Below, in pieces: positions 55,310 to 64,000 of a DNA stretch of 64,000 bases; within the stretch, counting starts at the first letter, position 1, and each line of letters begins with the position of its first letter. Source of the stretch: Calliphora vicina (Eukaryota > Arthropoda > Insecta > Diptera > Calliphoridae). Both the position numbers and the translations under genes were made by a program. The notes under the pieces were generated by a model. The model had not been told where the DNA came from. It saw nothing but the letters and a program-made list of their open reading frames with translations, and did no database searches. The stretch is from assembly GCF_958450345.1 (NCBI RefSeq), contig NC_088783.1, positions 58,752,395 to 58,816,394 on the forward strand, in the 5' to 3' direction.

Positions 55310-56485
55310 TTTGATGCTGCTTCAACACCTTTTGAACATTGATTGTTTTTTGTTGGGGGTGAATTATTGGAATTTAAAATAAAAATTGTTTTGTACAATA
55401 TTTGTAAGTAGATAAATACCATGAAATGAACTGAAACTCTTAACGATTACAATAATAATCTGATTATATAGATTTTATTAGCATGAAATCTTATTAGTTA
55501 AAAGAGGAATTGATAAACAGGTTAACAATTTAAAACAATTTTTCAAAACAAATAAATTTCCAAATGGAAATGTAGGATTTCCTCTGAGTACCCCTGACTT
55601 TATTACTCATCTTTTAAACAGATATCGCAACAATCAAATCATTGTAATGTTATTCTCTTCTCACTGGTTGCTATATAAAAAATCAAATTAATTAAATTTT
55701 GAAATTCAAGTCAACAGAATCCAACATCACATAGACTATAATAAATCTGAAAAAACCTAAAACCACCATAAAAACAAACTGAAACTACCACAACAAACAT
55801 ATACTACGTATATATTGTTGCAAGATTAATTGATTCCCATTGTAGTTGCAAGCAACAGCAAAGAAGTTAAATGAATTTCCATTTATTAACCACAGGAACA
55901 CTTCATTTAACCGCATTAATGTTGAAAATTTGCCATAAACCAAAAAATTATTTCAACAAGAAGGGGTTGCATTTCATTTAAAAACAAAACCAACAATCTC
56001 ATTTCCAAAATAAAAAGGTATAAATTTCGTATTGCGTAATAAACAGCAGGATACGCTTGTTTTGTGTTTTTTTTTTAACGATTACGAGTATTTACACTTG
56101 AAAATCCCGGAGTCAAACTGAAATATAAATAAAAATAATAAAAACTATAATTGAAAGCACACTTTTAGGGTATTAAAAAAATTCAATGATGTTTGTAGGT
56201 AAATAAATACAAGGGGAAATTATTTACAAAAGGTTTGAATGTACGAGGATAGTGTGATTAGTTGCTGTTCTTTGTATTACTCATGATGGAATGAGTCTTT
56301 CTTTAGTGACTGAGACCAACTTTACATTAAGCTTGAATGCCTGAAGTAAAATAGAGTTTCAAAATCCTCGATCATAATGGCTTCTTCTCCAGCTGATCAC
56401 GCCAAGTTTTAAAAATGATTCTTCCATTTGGTTCTATCAACAGAGTTTTGATCGCCATCATATACTAGGCTCTTGTATTGTAACT
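55310..56485. other. AT-rich DNA, no gene seen
   Basis: No coding signal or classified repeat. Confidence 0.4.
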
Positions 56486-56489
56486 GAAC

Positions 56490-56730
56490 CAGCTGAACCG
56501 CTGTCTATTTCCTTTATTTTGGATGAATCCTGAAACGGTTTGCAATTGCTGCCTGAGTAGCTCCCTATGATTTTGCAAGCTCTTGTTGAGTTTGAGAACA
56601 ATCTTCATGGATTAATGCCTCCAATTCTTGCTCTTCAAAATGCTGCCTTGGGTGATCTTTGTCTTCCGTGGTACAAAATACGACATTTTCGAAGCAAAAA
56701 AAAAACAATTCAAAATGTTGTTGAAAACAA
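56490..56730 (-). pseudogene. mariner transposase fragment, copy 4
   Basis: Minus strand: TEDKDHPRQHFEEQELEALI HEDCSQTQQELAKS, then ATQAAIANRF and RIHPK. This is the segment between the two N-terminal helix-turn-helix motifs of mariner transposase. Short and without catalytic residues. Confidence 0.8.
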
Positions 56731-56940
56731 AAACTGCGTTCAAAAGTTACGCCAAAATTTGTATGATCATTTTTCATAAATGTGTCTTAATTTAAGGTGA
56801 TATTCCCTGTTTCAATTAACGGGTGGTTGTGAGCTTGTTGGCATAGAACTTTGAATACAAGTAACTCCATAAAAAGAATTCAATGGTGTTAATTACACGA
56901 TCTAGGGAGCCAATTCTGATCACCGAATCGATAGACAAAA

Positions 56941-57085
56941 CCAGGGTCGTTATTATCTAATACAATTAAATTTTTCACAAAAAGAAAACTGATTCGTTGT
57001 GATTTGTAAACAGGGGTCGTTATTATCTAATACGATTAAATTTTCCACAAAAAGAAAACGATTCGTTGTGATTTGTAAACATTCG
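56941..57085. repeat. 70-bp tandem duplication
   Basis: GTCGTTATTATCTAATACRA starts at 56946 and 57016; the units differ at only a few positions, so it is recent. Confidence 0.9.
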
Positions 57086-57098
57086 AATGATTCCATTA

Positions 57099-57295
57099 TC
57101 TATATTCTATATAAATATATAAATGTCTTTGTAAGTTTGTTTGTTGGTTTGGTTGTTTGAGCATCACGCCTAAACGGCTGAACCGATTTTATTGAAATTT
57201 GGAACGTAGATAGATCCTTACTGGGAAGCGTCAATAGGCTATATGTTTTGTATTTTACTACGACAGGGGTAGCGAAGCGCACCGGATCAAGCTAG
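57099..57295 (+). mobile_element. 197-bp Helitron-like non-autonomous element
   Basis: Begins TCTATATTCTATATAAATAT after an A and ends ...GATCAAGCTAG before a T, the TC...CTAG ends and A/T target of Helitrons. GTAGCGAAGCGCACCGG before the end can form a small GC hairpin. The phrases AAACGGCTGAACCGATTTTA and GGGAAGCGTCAATAGGCTAT are widespread in insect non-autonomous Helitrons. No ORF. Confidence 0.6.
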
Positions 57296-57735
57296 TATTC
57301 TGCAAACAAGAATTACGATTAAAATATTTGAATTTTTGTCAGCGACAATAGAAAAGTTCGGTCATTCGATTAGATACAAATTCGGTTATCACAACCAAAT
57401 GAGTTTTCTTTGTATGATTTTCCTTTCAAATCCAATTACACAATTTTATTTTATTATGGGATGTATGTGGCACCAGTCGTCCACTTGAATATCATCTGAT
57501 TTAGGCAGAAAGAACTCTGTATCCTTGACCAGACTAATTTTTTAAGAAGTATGGTCCAATGATGCCTCCACCCGAAAATCTCCACCAATTGTAATCCATT
57601 TATTTCTCGTTAATTACATGTGAGTTCTCTGAACACTAAATGCTTCAATTTAGAAGATTAGCAAAGCTATTAAGGTAAAAATGCTATCAATCATTTTGCT
57701 CGAGAAATATTCGAACTTATTTTTGCAATATTTTT
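57296..57735. other. no gene seen
   Basis: No coding signal; some similarity in wording (ACCAAATGA, TTCGGTTAT) to the MITE at 20.9 kb. Confidence 0.35.
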
Positions 57736-57739
57736 CAAT

Positions 57740-58030
57740 AATGAAATTTTTACAAAACCGAAACTGTCTGCTGTCAAACTGTTTTTTGCAAAATCTTACA
57801 TTCCTTTTGGGACACCATTTATATCATCTGCATTTGCCAAAAGCATTTACTTTTGTTAAAGATCGTATTTACAGCTGCTTTCATCATTATTTTCTCCATA
57901 GCGATATTGAATAGAGTGCTCGACAGACTGTCATCTTGCCTAAGGCATTATATTCGGTTCGGGTTTTATCTATTCTCTTCTTGATACATATCGGATTATC
58001 AATGGCAGCTTTTTAAACAACAAATATGTA
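57740..58030 (-). pseudogene. non-LTR RT palm-domain fragment
   Basis: Minus strand: CRQDDSLSSTLFNIAMEKIM, MKAAV, then in a shifted frame LLANADDINGV. This matches RQGDxLSxxLFNIxLEKxM ... LLAYADDIDI, the RT motif before and including the ADD catalytic box of an RTE-like LINE. Two frameshifts break it. Confidence 0.65.
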
Positions 58031-59000
58031 TATGAACTTATCAGCGACCTATCGTAATGACCAGAATTATTGATTTGCGGGTCTAAATTCATACTAATAT
58101 GGACAGATCTCGTCATTGGTCACGCTTAATTTTTTCATGAGAACGCTATTTTTATATTATATATATGCGATGAAATGGTGATCTGCCGAAAGATCACCAG
58201 CTTTACTCTCATTACAAATAGAGAGCACTGAGCTATATCTAGGTGCATGTAAGTTACCTTCAGATAGAATTTTGGAACATCATCTCCTAAATTCCACTAT
58301 TTCCTCCCTCTCTTGATACCGTTGCTTGACAACTCGCACTGTAACAGGCTGCATGATCTTTGTCGGTGCAGCATCCTTTTGTTAAGTTGTGTTAAGTCTT
58401 CATCATCGTACAATTAAACCCTATCATTGATTAAGCAGCATATATGAATATCGACATGGTGTACAAGAATCACTATGGAGAAATGTGTTTCTAAACAGCT
58501 ATTGATTCAGTAGGTTGGAATAGAATGTGTCGATTTCCAGGATATGCGGCCATCAGTTGTGTTCATCTTTTGCTGTATTATTTTTCGTACTTTGGAAGCA
58601 ACAATTTTATAATCTGTCTAGATGTCGTTCCTCGTTTCGATCGTACGTTCACAATACTGTAAGCATAGTTACCTTTATTCACTTACTGTTAGCATGCCTA
58701 AGTTTGGTTACTTGTGTTCCGATTAGGGACTAGTTTAGTTTTCTTATGGGCGGGTTTATGCTAAAACATTGTACTACTTACCCCCTAACATCATTCCTAA
58801 CCGTCACACTTCCAGGTGCAGATTTACGCCATCCTGAATTTAGTGTTCAAGAGAATTTTGAGAAGTCGGAGACCCAGGTTGCACGAAGGATTTTATTCTC
58901 TTATGTCGTCATGGACTACGAAACATCTCTGAGCATACTCATGCTCATAAATCCTGACGATGTTGAAGTTAAGGGGCGGGTTAAGTGGGTGAAGTTAGGA
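58031..59000. other. decayed DNA, no gene assigned
   Basis: GC-balanced with an open stretch on + (58746-59075) that I do not trust because its end is repeat sequence. Probably old transposon DNA. Confidence 0.35.
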
Positions 59001-59002
59001 AA

Positions 59003-59075
59003 GATCCAGAATACATATACTAGAGTCGCACGAGGATATTGTAAGAATTACAAACGGAATGATTACTTGTGGTAA
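59003..59075 (+). repeat. mini-me/DINE-type repeat, 3' fragment
   Basis: GATCCAGAATACATATACTA and TTACAAACGGAATGATTACT match the end of mini-me copies 1 and 3. Confidence 0.6.
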
Positions 59076-60475
59076 ATGTTATAAAAATGAGGACGGAGGA
59101 AAAAGGTTTCTCCTTCATAGAAAATAATTCAGTTTCTTTAAAACAAATTTTCATTTGAAATTTCCTTTAAAACTTGAAACCCTATCACACAACCCTCGTT
59201 TCTTACAAAAAGTGGGTTAATCTAACAAAACTCTTGGATTTTCTTTGTATGTTTAAAAATCAAACTTTAATTTATTAGTTTATCAATGTAATCCGTGTAA
59301 ATGGAAAAAAAAATCTAAAAGGATTTAACCAGCAATTTTTTGTACTCGTTTTATAGATTTACCTTTTTAGATTAAAAAAAACATAGTTTGCGAAATACCA
59401 TCCACAGCTGTTAACAGATTTTTAAAGGGTTTTAGAAAATGTTTAGCAACATATTTAAAAGTAGATGGCAATGATGTGATATTTCAAGTTGAAGTGTTAA
59501 ATGTCAAATGTTGACAAGTTGTTGTAGTTGCAGATAAATAAAAATGACTTTGACAAAAATAGGAATTTAGAAAAGCAATAAAAAGAAGAAAATTAAAATA
59601 AGTAAATAAACATGATTTGGCAAAAGATTAAATTATAAACCACCCCTACAATCAAACACAGCTGTTAAGCAAATAAAATTTTACCCTGCAATAATTTTTT
59701 AATAATACCTTGATATTAAAGGTTTTTATTTATTTTACTGTGTTTTTTTTTTGTTTTCTAAATTAGTGGTAGTTTATATTTTGGTAAATTTCAAGATCTG
59801 GTAACACCCCTGTAATATTCTGTGTATTTTGTCTCTCCCTCTTTAGGGTTTTGATAGTTATGTGACTGTCTCTTTAATTGTTTACTGTGTGTATATTGAA
59901 ATTAATACCCATATCACAAATAAATATTTATTCCAAATTATGTAAATCAATATGCGCCTTTAAATCATTCAATTGACATGTTTATTGATCTTTTATACAA
60001 ACAATTATGAGAATTTATGTTTTTTTTTAAATTTCGTAAGGCGATCTTTACTTTTTAATACTCCCTGCAGTTTGTGCTACTCTCTGCTCTTAATTATTAT
60101 TAATAATTATGGGGTTTAATTTAAATAGTTTTGGGTTTAGTGATATTTACTGCTGTTTTATTTTTTTCTTAATTATAATTGCCAGGTTTGCTTAAGAAGG
60201 GATTAGTTAATTGCCTTAAATCATGTGTAATGGTCATTAAAAATGGTTAGTATTGTTTCTGAAATGTCTATAACAGATGGTTTTTTATGTGGGAGCTTAG
60301 GAAGTTTAGGAATTTATACAATTTTAGGCAAATTGTAATTGCTGTGGTTTATAGATGTTAATATACCTATCGTATGTGTAAATGGTGGCTAAAATACACG
60401 CAAGATTTGAATTTGCCGCCATTTGTGCATTAAAGTGTTGCCAACCCAAAAAGCTGTTTCACTGCTTAGGATTAG
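59076..60475. other. AT-rich DNA, no gene seen
   Basis: No coding signal on either strand. Confidence 0.4.
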
Positions 60476-60479
60476 TAAA

Positions 60480-60975
60480 AATGGAGCATGAGAGAACAAC
60501 TCGTTTTAATTTTTGAACAATATTTCAAAAATAAACAAACTTCGTCAACTGTGAAGAGAGTAATTGAAAAATTTAAGGTGATTTAATTATTTAGTGATGT
60601 TAAACACACTGGTCATCCTGAAACCAGGTGTACAGACCAGGAAAATCAATTCGACGTCTTGAACAAGAATTACAAATATTCAAGAAGGCTTTACTGAATA
60701 TATGTGTCTCCATACTTATAGAGAACATAAGAACTAAAACCTGGCCAAGCATAGCGAAGAGGATTCGTTGAATTGATTATTGAACATCAACAAGTGTATG
60801 CTGATGCAATATCCCAAGCGATGAATTACATTGTGTTACTATTTGGAACGAATTTTGTGCTGGACACATCATTGGACCATACTCTTACTGGTGCTCGATA
60901 TCGTGACATGACAACAAAGATCTTTCTGCCTAAATTTGCTGCTATTGATGTGGAATATATCAGATTCCGCTAAAC
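60480..60975 (+). pseudogene. DUF4817-type transposase remnant, second copy
   Basis: Readings in order: MREQLVLIFEQYFKNKQTSS, TVKRVIEKF, HTGHPETR, then IWNEFCAGHIIGPY in a new frame, then TLTGARYRDMTTKIFLPKFA and AIDVEYIRF. These match xxxQLVxIxxxYFxNxxSxxxTVRRxxxKF and WCGFWAGGIIGPYFF...VNGxRYRxMIxxFFLPxLxDIDVxxxWFQ of the same insect transposase family as 14.8-15.45 kb. The catalytic centre is deleted and frames are broken. Confidence 0.7.
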
Positions 60976-61544
60976 AATTCTCTCTCAATTCGGTGATCAG
61001 TACCTCGTTTCTATATTGAATGTGAGAAACATTTCATTCAAAATATTTATAAACTTCTTGTTAAACTCAGGAGGAGTATGACTGAATCGTTTACTGTATC
61101 TGCACTTTCAATGTATTTACTCGTAGTTTGAACATTATATAAATCATTCTGTTAAAAACTAAATGACTTTTAGAATTTTTGAAATTTTTTTTCGATTTGA
61201 AAACTTCTAATAAGTTATAGTTACGGGGTACAGGTCTGGCTCTCTAGATCGTGTGATTTAACACAAATGGTTCAAACAATAAAACAAGTCAAAAGAAAGT
61301 GCATTTATTAATGATTTCTTGAAATTTCAGAACAGCGGACCTTTTCACACGCTCCCGTCAATAGAAACTAAACTATTGGTCGGATCGCCTTGAACTTTTT
61401 TTAAACGATTCTAGATACAATTTCCTTGGAATATATGTGAGGCTCGGGCATATTTCCCATGGAACATCAAGGAGTAATTACAGTTTTAAAATGAAAAAGG
61501 TCCCCATCGGAGGGTTAAAAAGCTAAAAGCGTAATAACATTTTC

Positions 61545-62636
61545 GAGTTATTAAAAATTATCTGTCATTTATTCTCACTCAATTATTGAATATCATAGTG
61601 GAAACAATAATTTTTTTTTTTTTCTTCGAAACTGTTGAATTTTGTGTCAACAAAGCGCCATGCCAGCAGGACTAATCTACTTATGGAATTTCGTCGTGAG
61701 CAAATAAGGCTAATTGTCTCCTTCATTACGGGACACTGTATAATTGGAACACATGCTAGGAGATTGGGCCTACGGTATAATGACTACTGTAGAAGCTGCC
61801 ACAATGAAGAAGATGAGACGGTGTCACACCTATTCTGCCAATGCCCGGCTCTAATAAACCTGAGGGAACGCATCCTTGGATTACCATTCCTTTCATGCTT
61901 AGATGAGCTATCAAGGATGAGTCTTAGACGAATCTACTCATTCATCAGAAAATCTGGTTGGTTTAACCTGAAAACAACGGACGTATAATTAATACCCAGA
62001 TGTTTACCCCTTGGGTATCACAACGTGATCAGTTTTGAATGGACCCAAGTGAGCTGCTTGAAGAGTGGCTACCCATGGAACCTAAGTGTCATAAGAGCCG
62101 TTGAAGCTCACCAAGGCTTACGGTGAATGTGTTGCATCAGTTTCATCATGGGAGAGATGGTTTGGTCGGTTCAGAAGCAGAGACATGGAAGACAAAGATC
62201 GCCCAAGCCAACCAAAAAAGTTTGAAAGACCTCCATGAAGATTGTTGTAAAACTCAACAGAAGCTTGCAACATCATTGAGAGCTAATCAATCAGCAATTT
62301 CAAAACGTTTGCAAGCAGCAAGATGCATCCAAAAGCAGAGTAATTGGGTACCGTAGGAATTGAAGCTGAGAGACCTTGAAAGACCATTTTGCATGTCCGA
62401 AATGATGATTGAACGCTATAAAAAAAAAAATAATTTTTGCAACGAATCATTGCTTGCTATGAAAAACTGATTAATTATGAATCCCGGCCAACCATCCGAA
62501 TCGACACCAAGCCAAATATCCATGGCGCCAAGGTAATGCTCTGTATTTGGTGGCAGCAAAAGGGTGTTATATATTATGAGCTGCTGATATCTGACAAGAC
62601 CATCACAGGGAACATGTACCGAATACAACTGATTCG
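61545..62636 (+). pseudogene. mariner transposase remnant, copy 3, split by a LINE fragment
   Basis: The 5' untranslated block (TCATTTATTCTCACTCAATT) and AATTTTGTGTCAACAAAGCG lead in. A LINE fragment interrupts at about 61,660-62,105. The + strand then resumes with LTKAYGECVASVSSWER, SLKDLHEDCCKTQQKLATSL, ANQSAISKRLQAA, IQKQSNWVP, ELKLRDLER, RIIACYEKLI, then RPTIRIDTKPNIHGAKVMLCIWW and KGVIYYELLISDKTITGNMYRIQL. These are mariner blocks through the middle of the catalytic domain. The last third is missing; a further mariner start follows at once. Confidence 0.87.
61660..62105 (+). pseudogene. LINE ORF2 C-terminal end inserted in mariner
   Basis: The frame to 61988 reads RTNLLMEFRREQIRLIVSFI, TGHCIIGTHARRLGL, then CRSCHNEEDETVSHLFCQCPAL and LSRMSLRRIYSFIRKSGWF. 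TGHC...H...CRxC..E.ETxxHLLCxCPAL...F...TGWF is the C-terminal finger of an I/Jockey-group LINE. A short 3' UTR ends at GCCGTTGAAGC. Mariner sequence lies on both sides but about 50 bp of it is lost, so insertion came with a deletion. The Met start in this frame belongs to mariner, not to the LINE. Confidence 0.8.
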
Positions 62637-62936
62637 AATTTTGTACCAACAAAGCATCATATGTGAGAAGTTTTGCTTTATTTCTTTAATTTGAAAGAAA
62701 GTGCCGCTGAAGCACACCGTGTTCCATCGGTTTCAATATGCGAGAGATGGCTTATCACGGAAGACAAAAATCACCAAGGCCAGCCAAAAAAAGGTTTGAA
62801 GACCAAAAATTTGAGGCATTACTCCATGAAGATTGTTGTCAAACTCAACAAGAGCTTGCAAAATCAATGAAAGCTACTCAGCAGGATTCATCCAAAAGGA
62901 GGGAAATTTGAAGCCGAGAAACATCGAAACACGCTA
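62637..62936 (+). pseudogene. mariner transposase remnant, copy 5 (N-terminal part)
   Basis: AATTTTGTACCAACAAAGCA restarts the mariner 5' end directly after copy 3. Then come SAAEAHRVPSVSICERWLI, EDKNHQGQPKK, LRHYSMKIVVKLNKSLQNQ in one frame (HEDCCQTQQELAKSMKAT in another), and RIHPKGGKFEAEKHRN. Cut at 62,936 by the tail of the Jockey element. Confidence 0.85.
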
Positions 62937-64000
62937 TTTTTTTTTTTTCATCATTTATTTATTGTATCTTCATTATTTAATGAACTAACAATAAGTGGTT
63001 CAAATCTTATATCTAATATTATTATTTAATTAGTCCAGCCAGTGCCGGACGAAAAAATTTTGTGTTCATGGTTGTTTTGGTTAAATTGTCATTCTTCCTT
63101 CTAGATTAGGTCTGCTGTGTCCCTCCTTCTTAATCGAGTGTGGCCACGGTTATCTAATATGTTGCGGGTCAGCGGGTTTGGGTGAACTTCAAGTTTTTTT
63201 AAATATTTTTGTACGTTTTTCGAGATTTCAGTTTTTACAATGGGCACGTTTAGATCTTTGTGTATATTCGCATTTTTGATATACCAGGGGGCAACTGTGA
63301 TCATTCTTAGAAACTTGTTTTGGCGTCTTTGGATCTTTTCTACATTTGACGCTGAGGCCGTGCCCCATAACTGTATGCCATAACACCATATCGGTTTTAC
63401 GATCATGTTATAAAGTAGAAGTTTACAATCTAAACTAAGCGTGGAGTTTCTGCCAATAAGCCAATTAATTTGAATTGATTTCAATTTCATTTGAGTCAAC
63501 TTTGCATCTATATGACTTTTCCATGTAAGGCGACGATCGAGATGTATTCCGAGGTATTTCACTTCCGATTGTTGAATTATTGTTTGGTTATTGATATGAA
63601 TAGGGGAGCATGATTCTCTACGCAATGTAATGTGTGTACATTTTTGCTCGTTGACTTTAATTTTCCATTGTTTTAACCATTTTTCTAATTCAAATATGTG
63701 GTTTTGTAAGTAACGAGACGCTTCTTGAGGGTTTTCATGAATGCTTAGAATAGCAGTATCATCAGCAAATGTTGATGTATGAGTGCGATTGTTAGTTGGC
63801 ATATCAGACGAATACATCAAATATAAAAAAGGTCCCAGGATACTGCCTTGGGGGACTCCAGCTTCAATGGGTTGTGCAGTACTTAAAAAGTTTCCCTCTT
63901 TAACCTTAAATGTTCGACCAGTTAAATAGCTTTCCAACAGCTGTCGATGAAGAGTGCAGAACAGTATTTCTTTTCTTCAAACGCTTTTCTCACCATATTT
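62937..64000 (-). mobile_element. Jockey-type LINE, 3' part (runs off right edge)
   Basis: On the minus strand the ORF2 end is followed by a 150-bp 3' UTR and a run of 12 A (12 T at 62937-62948), where it joins mariner sequence. It extends past base 64,000. The 5' part is outside the window, so full length is unknown. Confidence 0.85.
63101..63937 (-). CDS. Jockey-type ORF2 reverse transcriptase, C-terminal 278 aa (partial, upstream deletion)
   Basis: Open for 278 codons to the natural stop. It has the RT block GVPQGSILGPFLYLMYSSDM (residues 27-46), the catalytic FADD (57-60), KYLGIHLDRRLTWKSHI, and the thumb/C-terminal region WCYGIQLWGTASASNVEKIQ and RxQNKFLRMI typical of Jockey ORF2. Upstream (63938-64000) another frame reads AFEEKKYCSALFID, which in the family should continue with VxQAFDxVWHxGLLYKL; that segment of about 30 residues is missing and the frame changes at the junction (about 63,945). 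Motif A Asp survives but its surroundings do not, so the enzyme is presumably dead. The Met used here is internal. Confidence 0.85.
   Translation of the reverse strand: MESYLTGRTFKVKEGNFLSTAQPIEAGVPQGSILGPFLYLMYSSDMPTNNRTHTSTFADDTAILSIHENPQEASRYLQNHIFELEKWLKQWKIKVNEQKCTHITLRRESCSPIHINNQTIIQQSEVKYLGIHLDRRLTWKSHIDAKLTQMKLKSIQINWLIGRNSTLSLDCKLLLYNMIVKPIWCYGIQLWGTASASNVEKIQRRQNKFLRMITVAPWYIKNANIHKDLNVPIVKTEISKNVQKYLKKLEVHPNPLTRNILDNRGHTRLRRRDTADLI

Noticed and set aside
58746..59075. 109-aa frame on +
   Set aside because: Its last third is mini-me repeat sequence and the rest shows no motif.
1..64000. CRISPR array, operons, bacterial-type promoters or terminators
   Set aside because: The window is eukaryotic; no spaced direct-repeat array of that kind is present.

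Overview
This window is intergenic or intronic DNA from a higher fly (Diptera, probably calyptrate). Reasons: it is very AT-rich; the one young retroelement has a primer-binding site matching the 3' end of fly tRNA-Lys(CTT); many repeats carry the (GTCY)n plus (TA)n signature of fly mini-me/DINE-type elements; and mariner, Tc1, Jockey, LOA-like, THAP, hAT-like, TTAA-type and Helitron-like remnants sit nested in one another. I find no intact host protein-coding gene. The only host signals are a possible untranslated first exon near 50.6-51.27 kb, a textbook recursive splice site at 55,300/55,301, and a weak glutamine-rich exon candidate near 12.1 kb, all on the + strand.

Layout. 1-245: broken non-LTR reverse transcriptase fragment running off the left edge. 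693-11,055: a Tc1-type transposon split by an 8.87-kb Ty3/Gypsy-type LTR retrotransposon (1,549-10,420, minus strand). The retrotransposon looks complete: two almost identical 1.74-kb LTRs, a tRNA-Lys primer site, gag with an N-terminal RING-H2 finger, a -1 frameshift signal, pol with protease, RT, RNase H and integrase, no env, and a 4-bp target duplication. 11-31 kb: mostly featureless AT-rich DNA with a 500-bp TTAA/piggyBac-type MITE, a DUF4817-type transposase remnant, two LINE remnants, a mariner remnant, a TA-flanked MITE and two tandem-duplication blocks. 32-49 kb: dense nested repeats, including a fold-back MITE, a 983-bp element with 90-bp perfect inverted repeats, an hAT-like element with 8-bp duplications, and a 1.46-kb element carrying an intact THAP-domain gene with a 54-nt intron. 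50.6-55.3 kb: possible start of a host gene and its long intron, with a second defective Tc1 copy. 56-64 kb: mariner, Helitron-like, DUF4817 and LINE remnants, ending in a Jockey-type RT at the right edge.

How the parts work together. Gag and Pol of the LTR element should be made from one mRNA, Pol by -1 slippage on GGGAAAC. The two Tc1 copies are reciprocal defectives: the 53-kb copy gives the empty-site sequence that fixes the retrotransposon boundaries. The THAP-only protein could bind the ends of its own element, but this is inference. All calls come from reading the sequence; no database search was run.
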